A stretch of 64,000 bases of DNA, from NCBI RefSeq assembly GCF_026183695.1, contig NZ_JAPFRD010000005.1:266014-330013 (forward strand), in the 5' to 3' direction. The translations under genes were made by a program, and so were the position numbers. The stretch comes from Alteromonas aquimaris (GTDB taxonomy: Bacteria > Pseudomonadota > Gammaproteobacteria > Enterobacterales > Alteromonadaceae). The notes beneath the pieces were generated by a model that was not told the origin of the DNA, searched no databases, and saw only the letters and a program-made list of their open reading frames with translations. Of this stretch, positions 1-9,880 are shown in pieces (positions within the stretch are counted from its first letter, which is position 1; the number at the start of each line of letters is the position of its first letter).

Positions 1-1
1 G

Positions 2-943
2 TTGCAAGTGATCCCGGGGGGAGCTACTGCAAAACCATTCGTTACACACCATAATGCGATGGATATCGAAATGTTTTTACGCATCGCTCCGGAGCTTTAT
101 TTGAAGCGTTTGGTAGTAGGTGGATTTGAACGTGTTTTTGAAATTAATCGTAATTTCCGCAATGAAGGCTTGTCTACCCGTCATAATCCTGAATTTACCA
201 TGTTGGAGTTTTATCAGGCCTATGCTGATTATAATGATCTGATGGATCTTACAGAAGACATGTTGCGCACGCTGGCACAGGACATTCTGGGTACTGCCCA
301 GATTATCAACACTGAACGCGATGCAGAGGGGAATGTTCTTCGCGAAATTCAGTATGATTTTGAGAAGCCATTTGATCGTTTAAGCATGGCCGATGCAATC
401 CTGAAGTACTGGCCTGACGCCGATGAAGCGGCCATTCGTGATCCCGAAGCAAATCTCGATGCACTGAAAGCAATGGCGAAGACACTGCACATTAAAGAAC
501 CTGCGGTTGATGGAGTTTGGGGAGCGGGTAAGTACCTGTGCGAGATTTTTGAAGCAACAGCTGAGGAAAAACTCGAACAGCCTACATTTATCACCGCCTA
601 TCCGTGGGAGGTGTCTCCCTTAGCGCGTCGAAATGATGAGAACCCATTTATTACTGATCGTTTTGAATTCTTCGTCGGAGGCCGGGAATTAGCTAATGGT
701 TTCAGCGAGCTCAATGATCCTGAAGATCAAGCGGAACGCTTTAACAAACAGGTAGCTGAAAAAGATGCCGGGGATGATGAAGCCATGCATTTTGATGATG
801 ATTACATCCGCGCATTGGAATACGGATTACCACCGACGGCTGGAGAGGGGATTGGCATCGATCGTTTGGCTATGTTGTTTACTGACAGCCCGACAATTAA
901 AGATGTAATCTTATTCCCGCATATGAAACCGCAAGAAGACTAG
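2..943 (+). CDS. lysS: Lysyl-tRNA synthetase, class II, C-terminal part
   Basis: Charges tRNA-Lys with lysine in the cytoplasm. The window starts inside the gene: 313 residues remain of a protein that is about 500 residues in the family, so the anticodon-binding OB-fold is outside the window and the class II catalytic domain is inside. Motif 2 is visible ([20 protein letters not shown], about residues 52-71) and so is motif 3 ([11 protein letters not shown] near residue 285). The stop TAG shares the four bases CTAG with the stop of the convergent panE-like gene, so the two 3' ends overlap by 4 nt. Confidence 0.97.
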   Translation: MQVIPGGATAKPFVTHHNAMDIEMFLRIAPELYLKRLVVGGFERVFEINRNFRNEGLSTRHNPEFTMLEFYQAYADYNDLMDLTEDMLRTLAQDILGTAQIINTERDAEGNVLREIQYDFEKPFDRLSMADAILKYWPDADEAAIRDPEANLDALKAMAKTLHIKEPAVDGVWGAGKYLCEIFEATAEEKLEQPTFITAYPWEVSPLARRNDENPFITDRFEFFVGGRELANGFSELNDPEDQAERFNKQVAEKDAGDDEAMHFDDDYIRALEYGLPPTAGEGIGIDRLAMLFTDSPTIKDVILFPHMKPQED

Positions 944-1839
944 AGTAATTTTATCTGCTCTAAAAGGAGGGTATTGATAGGCACATCAATGCCCTTTTTT
1001 TTTGCAAGCATGACAATAAAACCGTTGATCGAATCTATCTCGGTCTGACGTTTATATTTAACATCCTGATGCATACTCGAAAAATTGTTCGCAGTAGCAG
1101 CCGCCACGTTTAAACTGTTTTCCACTAACTCCCTGGCGCTAATAAAAATACGCTCACTTGCCATAACCGCAGAGATTTCTTCGCAGATTAGCCTTATTTC
1201 ATTTTGATACTCTAGCCGGGTCAAATCACCGTTTGGAATGTTATGAAGTGCTGTAAGGGGATTAATTACCGCATTCACTGCCAGTTTGACCCATAATGCC
1301 AGGGTAATGTTTTCTTCCCACACTACTGGGCCTAAACAGGAACGTATCAGTTCCATAACAGCGTTAGCCTGCCAACTCTGTCGAAGAATGTTATTGCTGC
1401 CAATTTTCGTAGTGCCCAGCCCGGTGTGTTCCACAAAACCGGTACTTTTATACGCCCCGTGGCTGGTGGAAGCAATGAAAAGGGGCTGATGAGGGAGACG
1501 CGCCTTGACACATTCCTCTCCTCCCATGCCATTTTGCAACAGCATTATGGTGGTATGTGAATGCAACAGAGGGGCCCATTCTTCAAGGACAGATTCCAGC
1601 TGGTAAACTTTGATGGGTAACAACAACAAGTCATGCTGGCTCAAGTTTAACTGTTTGCCCCGATCTGAATTAAGCGCAATAGTCCTCCCCTGATATGTTC
1701 TCACAGAGCTTATTGCGGGTGCCGAGCGCACACTACGACCATAGGGTTGATTAAGTGTTTCCATACCGGCGCAAACAAGAGATCCAATTGCGCCATCGCC
1801 CACGACTTGAACAAATTCAAACTCTTCAGGGGTCTGCAT
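940..1839 (-). CDS. panE: 2-dehydropantoate 2-reductase (ketopantoate reductase) family
   Basis: Expected to reduce ketopantoate to pantoate with NADPH in pantothenate/CoA synthesis. The N-terminal Rossmann motif is GDGAIGS (residues 14-20), preceded by a slightly longer N-terminus than usual. An NGMG motif lies near residue 103 and the catalytic-helix region [17 protein letters not shown] near residue 185. The length of 299 residues is typical. Its start overlaps the upstream pseudouridine synthase by 14 nt, so the two are probably cotranscribed. The first glycine of the usual GAGAIG is followed by Asp instead of Ala. The exact substrate in this family is not always ketopantoate. Confidence 0.88.
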   Translation of the reverse strand: MQTPEEFEFVQVVGDGAIGSLVCAGMETLNQPYGRSVRSAPAISSVRTYQGRTIALNSDRGKQLNLSQHDLLLLPIKVYQLESVLEEWAPLLHSHTTIMLLQNGMGGEECVKARLPHQPLFIASTSHGAYKSTGFVEHTGLGTTKIGSNNILRQSWQANAVMELIRSCLGPVVWEENITLALWVKLAVNAVINPLTALHNIPNGDLTRLEYQNEIRLICEEISAVMASERIFISARELVENSLNVAAATANNFSSMHQDVKYKRQTEIDSINGFIVMLAKKKGIDVPINTLLLEQIKLL

Positions 1840-2524
1840 GATTTAATCCCGGCAGATTAAAACGCGGCCATGGTAACCCCTCTGGAGACGCTTGCTTTGC
1901 TAACCAGTTTTGGAAAGCCGCAGACTGGAAAATCTTTCCCTCGCATGGCTCGCTGACGCAGTGAATAGCTTCATCGCGATAGGTAAATTGAAGTTGCCAG
2001 GCGTGTAAATACATGCGATCAGCCTCAATACCCCCATAGAAAATATCACCTACAATCGGACTACCTAAACTTTTCAGCGCCACGCGAATCTGGTGGGTTT
2101 TCCCAGTGAGCGGTTTAACCACAAAACCCCTGTGACCAGCTTCAATAGCTGAAGAGAAAAACTGCGTAACGGCTGGGTTTTCTCGAGACTTGACTAAAAT
2201 ATGTTGGCCTCGTCGGCGATTGAGCATATCGCCAACTACGCTTCCCTGTTTTTTTTTCGGTTTAAGCTGGGTAATGGCAAGGTAGTATTTTTCAATTTTT
2301 CGCCGTGAAAACAATTGTTGAAATTCTGCCGCAGCGGCGGGGTTTTTAGCTAGAATAAGACAGCCGGATGTTCCCGTATCAAGACGATGGCACAGGTGTA
2401 GCTTTTCTTTTCCTGTTGCCCTTTCACTATTTAAGATGATGCCCCGTTCGGGATCATGCATAGGCATACCCACAGGCTTATCAACCACGATAAAATCCTG
2501 ATGCTCAAATACTATTTTTACCAA
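1826..2524 (-). CDS. RluA-family pseudouridine synthase
   Basis: Isomerises uridine to pseudouridine in a structured RNA, probably rRNA or tRNA. The catalytic motif HRLDTGTSG, with the nucleophilic Asp, is near residues 46-54, and GKTHQIRVALKSLGSPIVGD is the typical C-terminal motif. At 232 residues it is a short form without the S4 RNA-binding domain of RluC/RluD, resembling the small TIGR01621-type proteins. The start is TTG, preceded by an AGG-type site. It overlaps the panE-like gene downstream and follows the Hpt gene by 9 nt. The target base cannot be told from sequence. Confidence 0.88.
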   Translation of the reverse strand: MVKIVFEHQDFIVVDKPVGMPMHDPERGIILNSERATGKEKLHLCHRLDTGTSGCLILAKNPAAAAEFQQLFSRRKIEKYYLAITQLKPKKKQGSVVGDMLNRRRGQHILVKSRENPAVTQFFSSAIEAGHRGFVVKPLTGKTHQIRVALKSLGSPIVGDIFYGGIEADRMYLHAWQLQFTYRDEAIHCVSEPCEGKIFQSAAFQNWLAKQASPEGLPWPRFNLPGLNHADP

Positions 2525-2533
2525 GTACTTTAC

Positions 2534-3094
2534 CTAATCGTTAAGCAGCTCAATAGCTGCCTGATAGTCAAGCTCATCGACGGCTTCTTTGATTGATTGT
2601 TGTTTTTGGGGGTCATCTGTAGCGGCGTTTACCCATTTATCTAACTGATCTTCAGGAATAAACTCGCTGTTTCTAAGCGCGCGTAAAAAATCTTCTTTGT
2701 CCTGATTAGGGGGAGTGACGCCATCACTGTTAGTCGCTGAGGCAACATCTGGCTCGGCATTCAGCTTACTAACCATCGCTAAGGTTTCCCGTAAAATACT
2801 CAGAAATTGCGGGTAACTTGGAGGAAGCGTTGAGTTATCTTTTAAAAAACCTTCAATCTCTTTGCATTCTTCATGCAAGGCATTAATGCCTAAGTTGCCA
2901 GTTACCCCCTTGAGGGTGTGTACCAAAATTCGCGCCGACTCCCAGTCTTCGCTTTCAATTATATTATTGAGTTTGTGCTCAGTGTCTCGGTATTCATCGG
3001 CAAATTTGTTAAGCAGGGTCAACAGCAAACTTTTATTACCACTTAGTTGGGCGGTTCCAAATTCCAAATCGATAATCGTTTGCGTTTTACTCAT
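2534..3094 (-). CDS. Hpt-domain phosphotransfer protein
   Basis: A histidine phosphotransfer protein expected to relay phosphate between a hybrid histidine kinase and a response regulator. The phospho-accepting histidine sits in VHTLKGVTGNLG (about residues 58-69), followed by the helical pattern of Hpt domains. After residue 115 there is a Ser/Asn/Gln/Asp-rich linker, then a small helical tail (FIPEDQLDKWVNAATDDPQK) of unknown function. The gene is the first of a tight minus-strand group with the pseudouridine synthase and the panE-like gene. No kinase partner is adjacent. Confidence 0.82.
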   Translation of the reverse strand: MSKTQTIIDLEFGTAQLSGNKSLLLTLLNKFADEYRDTEHKLNNIIESEDWESARILVHTLKGVTGNLGINALHEECKEIEGFLKDNSTLPPSYPQFLSILRETLAMVSKLNAEPDVASATNSDGVTPPNQDKEDFLRALRNSEFIPEDQLDKWVNAATDDPQKQQSIKEAVDELDYQAAIELLND

Positions 3095-3307
3095 AATGAA
3101 TCCTCGTATTTACACGTTAAGTGTAGGGCAACAGAAAATAAATTGATACAACACATTGTATATCAATCGATAATGTTGTGTGTCTCGCTCTTATTTTTGT
3201 TAACCTGATTTTTTGGTCAGCACGTAAAACGTAAAATCTGATATATACTCAGCTCAGCCACTAAAGAATGTCAGATCAATCTAACGCATAGTTAAAAAGG
3301 ATAAACA

Positions 3308-6136
3308 ATGTCAGTAAAACTGACCCTTAAAAATTTTGTAATTGTCAGCGCCATGCTTGGAATAGCAGCGTGTCAGCAGCAGGCTACCAGCAGTATTGAA
3401 AACGAGCCAAATCAAGAACAGATTACCATACCGTATGAAAAGTACACGCTCGACAATGGCTTAACCGTAATATTGCATGAAGATAAATCTGACCCCTTGG
3501 TACATGTGGATGTGACTTATCATGTAGGCTCAGCAAGGGAAGAGGTTGGCAAATCAGGGTTCGCACACTTCTTTGAACACATGATGTTTCAAGGATCAAA
3601 GCATGTTGCCGATGAACAGCACTTCAGGATTATTACAGAGTCTGGCGGTAGCATGAATGGCACCACAAACTCGGACCGTACCAATTATTATCAAACTGTA
3701 CCCGCGAATCAATTAGAAAAAGTGCTTTGGCTGGAAGCGGATAGAATGGGTTTCCTGCTGGACGCGGTGACGCAGAAAAAATTTGAAGTACAGCGTGAAA
3801 CCGTCAAAAACGAAAGGGCGCAACGTGTTGACAATCAACCCTATGGTTTACGGCACGAGCGCACGATCGAAGCGTTGTTTCCCTCTGGGCACCCCTATTC
3901 TTGGTCGACTATTGGCTATGTAGAAGATCTGGATAGAGTAGACGTTAATGATCTCAAAGCCTTTTTTAAGCGTTGGTACGGGCCCAATAATGCAGTACTA
4001 ACAATTGGGGGGGATATTGATAAAAGTAAAACCAAACAATGGGTTGAAAAGTATTTTGGCTCTATCCCGAAAGGACCAGAAGTTAACAAAGATAAACCCG
4101 AGATAATTGAGCTAAATGAAACCCGATATATTACGCTGGAAGATCAAGTTCATTTGCCATTGTTACAAATAACTTTCCCTACTGTCTACGCAAGGCATCC
4201 AGATGAAGCACCTTTAGATGTGCTTTCTGACATATTAGGTACAGGTAAAACCTCTTTGTTTTATAAAAACCTTGTCAAATCAGGCATGGCCGTTCAAGCC
4301 GCTGTAGGTCATCCCTGCCGCGAGTTAGCCTGCGAATTTCAATTATTGGCGCTTGCTAATCCTTCGGCTGGAAAAAATCTTAAACAGATTCATCAAGTGG
4401 TCAAGGATACGTTGGAGGAATTTGAACAACGGGGAGTTTTACCGGACGATTTGAAACGCACAAAGGCGTCTATCGAAGTGTCTACAGTTTTCGGTCTGCA
4501 AAGTGTCGCAGGCAAAGTATCTGCACTGGCCGCAAACGAAACTTTTTACGGGGAACCAGACCTTATTGCCGACGATATCGCTCGCTATAACAGCGTTACC
4601 GCTGAAGATGTCATGCGAGTGTATAGAAAGTATATTAAAAACAAACACGCAGTTGTTTTGAGTGTTGTGCCAAAAGGCCAAACCCAGTTAGCAGTAGCAG
4701 CGCAGAACTATCAGTTGCCTGAACGGAAAATAACACCCCCTTCAGAAGTAGATGAAGTTAAGCAGCCAGCTATTGTGGATAATTTTGATCGTTCGAAAAC
4801 GCCTGCGGCGGGTGAAATTCCGGCCGTAAAAGTGCCCGAATACTGGGAAAGTTCGCTGGCAAATGGGATTTCGCTCCTCGGCGTCCATAGCGAAGAAACA
4901 CCTACCACCCACATCAGTCTAGCCCTGGAAGGGGGGATGTTACTGGATCAAAAGGATAAGGCCGGGCTTGCCAGCCTGACCATGTTGATGTTGAACGAAT
5001 CCACTTTGAATTTCACAAACGAAGAAATGGCGAATGCTTTGGCAAAACTAGGTAGTTCAATTCAGTTTTCCACCAGCGGACGCTATATGCAGGTGCAGGT
5101 ATCGACTTTATCCAAGAACCTGAGCGAGACCATTAATCTTCTTGAAGAAAAAATGTTTAATCCTGCATTTCTTGAAGCTGACTTTCTACGTTTAAAAGAA
5201 AGAATTCTGCAAAGTATGCAGCAACAGCTCAAGGACCCTGGATATCTCGCTGATCGCGGAAGAGATGTTGTCCTATTTGGTAAAGAGAACCGAGTGAGCC
5301 TTCCTGGGGAAGGCACCATTGCCACCGTGACCAACATCACGCTGGACGACGTAAAAAATTTCTACAGTCGCTATTGGTCTCCCAATATGGCGAAAGCCAT
5401 CACTGTCACCGATTTGTCCCAGGCAGAATTAACCCAGCAACTTGGCTTCTTAAGTAAATGGGAGCAAAAAGAATACGCGATTACTGAACAGTATCAATTC
5501 CCAGAATACGATAAAACCTCGTTATTTTTTATCGAACATCCAGAAGCAGTACAATCAGTAGTGCTCGTGACTAAACGTGGCCCTACATACGATGCCACAG
5601 GGGAGTTTTTCAAAGCAAAACTGATGAACTTTCCACTCGGCGGGGCGTTTAACAGTCGAATAAACCTTAATCTGCGTGAGGACAAAGGTTATGCGTATGG
5701 CGCGAGAAGCCATTTTACGGGTGGCAAATCTTTAGGCTTTTTTGAAGTAAGTTCGAATGTTACTGCTGCAAATACGGCCGATGCGATCAATGAAATTGTC
5801 AACGAATTGAATGCGTATCAAAGTCAGGGAATGACCGAAGAAGAAGTGGCCTTCATGCGAAGCGCTTATACATTAAGCGACGCTTTAAAATATGAAACGC
5901 CAGCGAATAAGGTTCGTTTTTTAAGACAGCTACAAGCGTTTGAACTTGATGATGATTATCCAGTTCAGCAACTTAAAATCATCAATAGCATTTCCGTTGA
6001 TGAATTAAATCAGTTGGCCAGTAAGCACTTAAAAATGCAGGATATGCAGATAATTGTAGTAGCTGACAAATCTGTGTTGGAAAGTCAGCTACAAGGATTA
6101 CCTTATCCGACTCAGATTTTAACCATTCGACATTAA
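3308..6136 (+). CDS. M16 (pitrilysin-type) zinc peptidase, lipoprotein
   Basis: A predicted periplasmic, membrane-anchored oligopeptide protease. The N-terminus is a lipoprotein signal with the lipobox LGIAAC (Cys 22). The inverted zinc motif HFFEH lies near residues 88-92 in the first M16 domain, and the downstream zinc-ligand Glu region (FEVQRETVKNERAQ) follows near residue 160. The 942 residues correspond to two fused M16 halves; the second half (from about 510) keeps the fold signature (LREDKGYAYGARSHF) but not HxxEH, as is usual. An AAGGA site precedes the ATG. It stands alone, with free intergenic space on both sides. Confidence 0.92.
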   Translation: MSVKLTLKNFVIVSAMLGIAACQQQATSSIENEPNQEQITIPYEKYTLDNGLTVILHEDKSDPLVHVDVTYHVGSAREEVGKSGFAHFFEHMMFQGSKHVADEQHFRIITESGGSMNGTTNSDRTNYYQTVPANQLEKVLWLEADRMGFLLDAVTQKKFEVQRETVKNERAQRVDNQPYGLRHERTIEALFPSGHPYSWSTIGYVEDLDRVDVNDLKAFFKRWYGPNNAVLTIGGDIDKSKTKQWVEKYFGSIPKGPEVNKDKPEIIELNETRYITLEDQVHLPLLQITFPTVYARHPDEAPLDVLSDILGTGKTSLFYKNLVKSGMAVQAAVGHPCRELACEFQLLALANPSAGKNLKQIHQVVKDTLEEFEQRGVLPDDLKRTKASIEVSTVFGLQSVAGKVSALAANETFYGEPDLIADDIARYNSVTAEDVMRVYRKYIKNKHAVVLSVVPKGQTQLAVAAQNYQLPERKITPPSEVDEVKQPAIVDNFDRSKTPAAGEIPAVKVPEYWESSLANGISLLGVHSEETPTTHISLALEGGMLLDQKDKAGLASLTMLMLNESTLNFTNEEMANALAKLGSSIQFSTSGRYMQVQVSTLSKNLSETINLLEEKMFNPAFLEADFLRLKERILQSMQQQLKDPGYLADRGRDVVLFGKENRVSLPGEGTIATVTNITLDDVKNFYSRYWSPNMAKAITVTDLSQAELTQQLGFLSKWEQKEYAITEQYQFPEYDKTSLFFIEHPEAVQSVVLVTKRGPTYDATGEFFKAKLMNFPLGGAFNSRINLNLREDKGYAYGARSHFTGGKSLGFFEVSSNVTAANTADAINEIVNELNAYQSQGMTEEEVAFMRSAYTLSDALKYETPANKVRFLRQLQAFELDDDYPVQQLKIINSISVDELNQLASKHLKMQDMQIIVVADKSVLESQLQGLPYPTQILTIRH

Positions 6137-6348
6137 TAATTTATCGTATATTTAAGCTAAAGCGACTGATAATCTTCCAATCAGTTGCTTTATGCTTGAA
6201 ATTGAACAGTATAAACCTAATTAATAGGTTATCACCTAAATGAAGCAAAACAGAGTTGGTAGAGGTATTTCTCTATTAGTTCTTGTTAAATCGGGAAAGC
6301 GTAATTCGCAATTAACCTGCAAAATATCCGCAATCATGGGAATTTGAA

Positions 6349-7947
6349 TTGACCTCTACATTTTTAACTTTCGATGCGCGTGTCAGCGCAGTAGGCAAAA
6401 GCGACTTTTTAAACAGTTTGCGCAATATTCGACGCGGTGTGGAAAGAGAAGCGCTACGAATCAACCCGAATGGTCGTTTAGCCCTTACGCCACATCCTTC
6501 GGCATTAGGTTCAGCCCTTACGCATGAGCGAATTACGACGGATTTTTCTGAGTCTCTGCTGGAGTTTATCACGCCACCAGAAAGTCAGCGTAAAAAAACC
6601 ATTGAACAACTTCGTGATCTGCATAAATTCACACTTAACAATATGGGCGATGAGTGGCTCTGGCCGATGAGCATGCCGTGTTTCGTAGAAGATCATAACG
6701 AGATACCCCTGGCCTGGTATGGCGACTCAAATGTCGGCAAGATGAAACGGGTATATCGATTGGGACTTAAAAACCGTTATGGAAGTATGATGCAGGCTAT
6801 TGCGGGAGTACATTTTAACTTCTCTCTTCCTGACGAGTTCTGGCAAAAGTGGGCCACTTTACATGGTAAGGCTCATTCGACCGAGCAGGTTTCTGCAGAC
6901 TATTTTGCAATGATCCGAAATTACCGACGCTTCTGTTGGCTCATACCTTATTTATTTGGCGCCTCACCAGCGTTGTGCAGCTCTTTTCTAACTGGGAAGT
7001 CGCCGGAGTTACCTTTCGAAAAGTTAGGTAAGGGCACTGTGTATTTGCCTTACGCAACGTCGTTAAGAATGAGTGATCTAGGTTATACCAATGCAGATCA
7101 ATCGAGCCTGCAGATTTGTTATAATCACTTGGACAACTACGTAACCCTTTTACGGAAAGCAATGGAAACGGAATCAAGCCGATTCAAACAGTTTCCAGCG
7201 GGTGAAGGGGGAAACTGGCAGCAGTTAAGTCATAACATTTTACAAATTGAAAATGAGCTATATTCCCCCGTGCGACCTAAACAGCCTACCCGCAGTATGG
7301 AAAAGCCGTCAGATGCACTGGCGCGACGGGGAGTCAGCTATATCGAAGTGAGGGCGTTGGATGTGAATCCCTTTAGTGAAGTCGGGATCGCGCAATCACA
7401 GATGGATTTCCTTGATGTCTTTATGTTGACTTGTTTATTGATCCCGAGTGGAAAGCTTTCCCCCGACGAATTACAACTTACCAATGACAATATTGCGACA
7501 ACAGTATTATATGGTCGCAAACCGAATATCGAATTAGTCCGACCGGGTCAAACAGTCACCCTAAAAAATTGGGCGTTAGAGTTGGTTGAGTATTTTGCCG
7601 AAGCTGCAAAGGTACTTGACGCAGCCTATGCAACAAGCGACTATTCAGCTTCAGTTCAGTTAGAAAAAGACAAGATTATTGACCCTGAACTCACTTTATC
7701 CGGCAAATTAATGGCTAATATGCTTAGTGAAAATAGAGATAACGGTGCAGTTGGGCTTGAGCTAGCCGAACAGTACTCCACTAAGCTTAGAGAGAATGCT
7801 TATTTGCATGATGATGAAACGGTGTTTAAACAGATGGCCTCAGACTCAGCGCGAGCGCAAAATGAAGTTGAAGCTAAAGATACAAAAAGTTTTGATACCT
7901 TTATCAGTGATTACTTTAGTGAACCCCCAGCCAAAAAAAATGCCTGA
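6349..7947 (+). CDS. gshA: Glutamate-cysteine ligase (proteobacterial type)
   Basis: Makes gamma-glutamylcysteine from glutamate and cysteine with ATP, the first step of glutathione synthesis. Family signatures include RRGVEREALRIN (about residues 28-39), ALTHERITTDFSE (57-69) and AGVHFNFSLPDEFW (about 152). At 532 residues it matches the usual 510-530. The start is TTG at 6349; the ATG 14 nt upstream runs into a stop after three codons, and the N-terminus aligns with known proteins only from the TTG. GGGA lies just upstream. Glutathione is used elsewhere in the window by GrxD and GloA. Confidence 0.95.
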   Translation: MTSTFLTFDARVSAVGKSDFLNSLRNIRRGVEREALRINPNGRLALTPHPSALGSALTHERITTDFSESLLEFITPPESQRKKTIEQLRDLHKFTLNNMGDEWLWPMSMPCFVEDHNEIPLAWYGDSNVGKMKRVYRLGLKNRYGSMMQAIAGVHFNFSLPDEFWQKWATLHGKAHSTEQVSADYFAMIRNYRRFCWLIPYLFGASPALCSSFLTGKSPELPFEKLGKGTVYLPYATSLRMSDLGYTNADQSSLQICYNHLDNYVTLLRKAMETESSRFKQFPAGEGGNWQQLSHNILQIENELYSPVRPKQPTRSMEKPSDALARRGVSYIEVRALDVNPFSEVGIAQSQMDFLDVFMLTCLLIPSGKLSPDELQLTNDNIATTVLYGRKPNIELVRPGQTVTLKNWALELVEYFAEAAKVLDAAYATSDYSASVQLEKDKIIDPELTLSGKLMANMLSENRDNGAVGLELAEQYSTKLRENAYLHDDETVFKQMASDSARAQNEVEAKDTKSFDTFISDYFSEPPAKKNA

Positions 7948-7960
7948 CGGGGGTCAGGCA
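7941..7960 (-). terminator. Hairpin over the gshA stop codon, T-run on minus strand
   Basis: Perfect 8-bp inverted repeat TGCCTGAC/GTCAGGCA with a GGGG loop, spanning the gshA stop. On the minus strand it is followed directly by eight T residues, so it would work best as a terminator for leftward transcription. On the plus strand there is only TATAAAA after it. Confidence 0.55.
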
Positions 7961-8016
7961 TATAAAAGGTTCCAGGGAAACACACACATTTACTAGAACA
8001 CTTATTTGGACACGTG

Positions 8017-8658
8017 ATGTTGGAAAAGTTCAAAGAAGTTTGCAAAAAGTTGTTAATTTTTGTGATGGTCGTACCAGTTGCGTTAACAGGATGTGCAACG
8101 GCACCACCAAAAGACATTAGCAATCTTTGTGAAATTTTTTACGAGAAAGACGACTGGTACGATGCTGCAGCCGACGCACGCGACAAGTGGGGCGTTCCTA
8201 TTCATGTACCTATGGCTATGATGTATCAGGAGAGCTCTTTCCGTCATGACGCACTGCCACCACGGGATTATATCTTCTTTGGACTCATCCCGTGGGGGCG
8301 AGTTAGTTCCGCCTACGGCTACTCTCAAGCAAAGACCCCTACCTGGAGCGATTACGTTCGCGAGACGGGCAATAGCTGGGCAGATCGTGATGAATTTGAA
8401 GATGCCATCGATTTTATGGGGTGGTTTATATATAAATCTAATAAGGTGAATGGCGTTTCCAAGTGGGATGCTTATTCACAGTACCTTAATTACCACGAAG
8501 GGTGGGGCGGCTACCGCAGACAATCTTACAATCGAAAGCCTTGGTTAAAAAAGGTGGCGGGCAAGGTAAAAGCGCGCTCGCTTCGCTATGCTACTCAACT
8601 AAAAACCTGTGAAGATGATTTAGATGATAGCTGGCTATGGAAATTATTTTTCGGCTAA
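8017..8658 (+). CDS. Lytic-transglycosylase-like (SLT) lipoprotein
   Basis: A probable outer-membrane lipoprotein with an SLT-type lysozyme fold that would cut peptidoglycan glycan strands. The lipobox is ALTGC near residue 26. The region MAMMYQESSFRHDA (about residues 70-83) has the ES-S pattern around the catalytic Glu of soluble lytic transglycosylases, followed by AYGYSQAKTPTWSDY, which resembles the GxxQ motif. GTG 8014 and ATG 8017 are adjacent; ATG is preferred. The protein is small (about 213 residues), and its aromatic, Trp-rich C-terminal half is unlike classical Slt. Confidence 0.75.
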   Translation: MLEKFKEVCKKLLIFVMVVPVALTGCATAPPKDISNLCEIFYEKDDWYDAAADARDKWGVPIHVPMAMMYQESSFRHDALPPRDYIFFGLIPWGRVSSAYGYSQAKTPTWSDYVRETGNSWADRDEFEDAIDFMGWFIYKSNKVNGVSKWDAYSQYLNYHEGWGGYRRQSYNRKPWLKKVAGKVKARSLRYATQLKTCEDDLDDSWLWKLFFG

Positions 8659-8666
8659 GAAAAAAA

Positions 8667-8694
8667 TAGAGAGCAAGTAAATACTTGCTCTCTA
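8667..8694 (-). terminator. Strong hairpin, minus-facing terminator candidate
   Basis: A 13-bp near-perfect inverted repeat (core AGAGAGCAAGTA/TACTTGCTCTCT) just after the SLT lipoprotein gene. The T-run lies on the minus-strand exit side. It could also protect the 3' end of the plus-strand transcript. Confidence 0.5.
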
Positions 8695-8911
8695 GCGATG
8701 CTAAGCCAAGACCGTGAATACCTAACATCGAACAGGCTTGAATACCTTATTGCAAATGAGAATTGTTTTCAATATCTTTTTTTGTATTTTTCCGCTTGCA
8801 GTAATAATTGTGTTTATTCTATTCGGTGCTCAAGAAAGTAAGGATGGGCTGGGGTAAGACAGGGATGAGTGGTAAGTACTAAATCGACGGGAAAAAAGCT
8901 TTAGAAACAAA

Positions 8912-8936
8912 AAAGCCAGAATTAAATTCTGGCTTT
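8912..8936 (-). terminator. Rho-independent terminator of the cold-shock gene
   Basis: Inverted repeat AAGCCAGAATT/AATTCTGGCTT followed on the minus strand by a run of T, 25 nt after the stop of the cold-shock gene. Confidence 0.85.
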
Positions 8937-8960
8937 ATCACTATATTTATAAAACAGCGC

Positions 8961-9173
8961 TTATTTTACAACAACGTTCGCTGCTTGAGGGCCTTTTTGG
9001 CCTTGTTCTACTTCGAAGCTTACAGCCTGACCTTCTTTAAGAGTCTTGAAGCCGTCAGATACGATTGAACGAAAATGAACGAATACGTCTTTACTACCGT
9101 CAGCTGGAGTGATGAAACCAAAACCTTTATCTTCGTTGAACCACTTAACTGTACCGTTTACTGAATTAGACAT
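8961..9173 (-). CDS. CspA-family cold-shock protein
   Basis: A 70-residue single cold-shock domain that binds single-stranded RNA/DNA and acts as an RNA chaperone. RNP1 (KGFGFITP, residues 16-23) and RNP2 (VFVHF, residues 30-34) are intact. The ATG follows AAGGTTATAC. The AT-rich stretch before the gene (9174-9300) leaves room for the long structured leader typical of cspA-like genes, but I cannot place the promoter. Which csp paralogue it is cannot be decided. Confidence 0.96.
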   Translation of the reverse strand: MSNSVNGTVKWFNEDKGFGFITPADGSKDVFVHFRSIVSDGFKTLKEGQAVSFEVEQGQKGPQAANVVVK

Positions 9174-9528
9174 GTGTATAACCTTTTTTAACTTTATAAA
9201 AAATGGTGAAAATCACCAATGGAGCTTATAGATAGAACTTAGCTAATAACGCTTGTACTCATCTATATATCAACTTAAAAAAGGAAAATAGAGCATAACA
9301 GAGCAGTAGTAGAAAGTGCTTTAATATCTAAAGCCCGCGCAGTTTATTCCGGATAAATAGCATTGTCTAGTGAAAGTTTTTATTTTTTGGATTATTTTTT
9401 ATTCTACGTTTCTAATCATTGAGAAAATGAAACCCATGATATTGCGCCTGATGCATGGCTGAGTGTAGCGTTTACCCGTACTCAGCCAGTTTTGGCCGAC
9501 CTTTTTCTAAAGCGCACAATATTTAGGT
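9174..9528. other. Intergenic region upstream of the cold-shock gene
   Basis: An AT-rich stretch with no convincing gene. It should contain the promoter and 5' leader of the minus-strand cold-shock gene. A short GGCCA-AAAC-TGGC stem near 9487-9500 could end the minus-strand gene at 9529-9831. Nothing else was recognised. Confidence 0.5.
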
Positions 9529-9831
9529 TTATTGTTTAACGCGATTCTCAAAAGATCGATTAGTACATGTCCACACCACGTAACCGTAACTAATTGCACA
9601 AGCTAACCAGATAAGGCTGGTCAAAATTATGTGTTGTAAAGGATTATCTCGTTGCAATGTAATTGTGTGATGTGATGCAATGAGAAAAAAGGTCAAAGAA
9701 ATTCCCCCCCATTTTAAAACACCGTCAATCATAATAAATTTTACTAATCCTTGTTTCCGCTTTTTTTGCCACTTATTAATATCTTGCTCACTCCAAGTCG
9801 AGCTCAATGCCGCCAACCTATATATCTGCAT
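9529..9831 (-). CDS. Small two-helix membrane protein, unknown function
   Basis: 100 residues, not recognised as a named family. The N-terminal 35 residues are charged (SEQDINKWQKKRKQG). They are followed by two hydrophobic segments (about residues 42-55 and 68-88) and a short basic tail. The ATG has a good site, AAAGGGA, 5-6 nt upstream. It lies just downstream of a Gly/Ala-rich small reading frame on the same strand (9881-10054). That layout would fit an immunity protein for a peptide toxin, but this is only an inference. Confidence 0.6.
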   Translation of the reverse strand: MQIYRLAALSSTWSEQDINKWQKKRKQGLVKFIMIDGVLKWGGISLTFFLIASHHTITLQRDNPLQHIILTSLIWLACAISYGYVVWTCTNRSFENRVKQ

Positions 9832-9847
9832 AGTGTCCCTTTATGAG

Positions 9848-9865
9848 GTTGAGCATTTGCTCAAC
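9848..9865. repeat. Short perfect hairpin between two small minus-strand frames
   Basis: GTTGAGCA/TGCTCAAC with a TT loop. On the plus strand it is followed by CCTTCCTTTTT, on the minus strand by the ribosome-binding site of the small membrane protein. It may attenuate or process the minus-strand transcript. Confidence 0.45.
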
Positions 9866-9880
9866 CCTTCCTTTTTCAAT

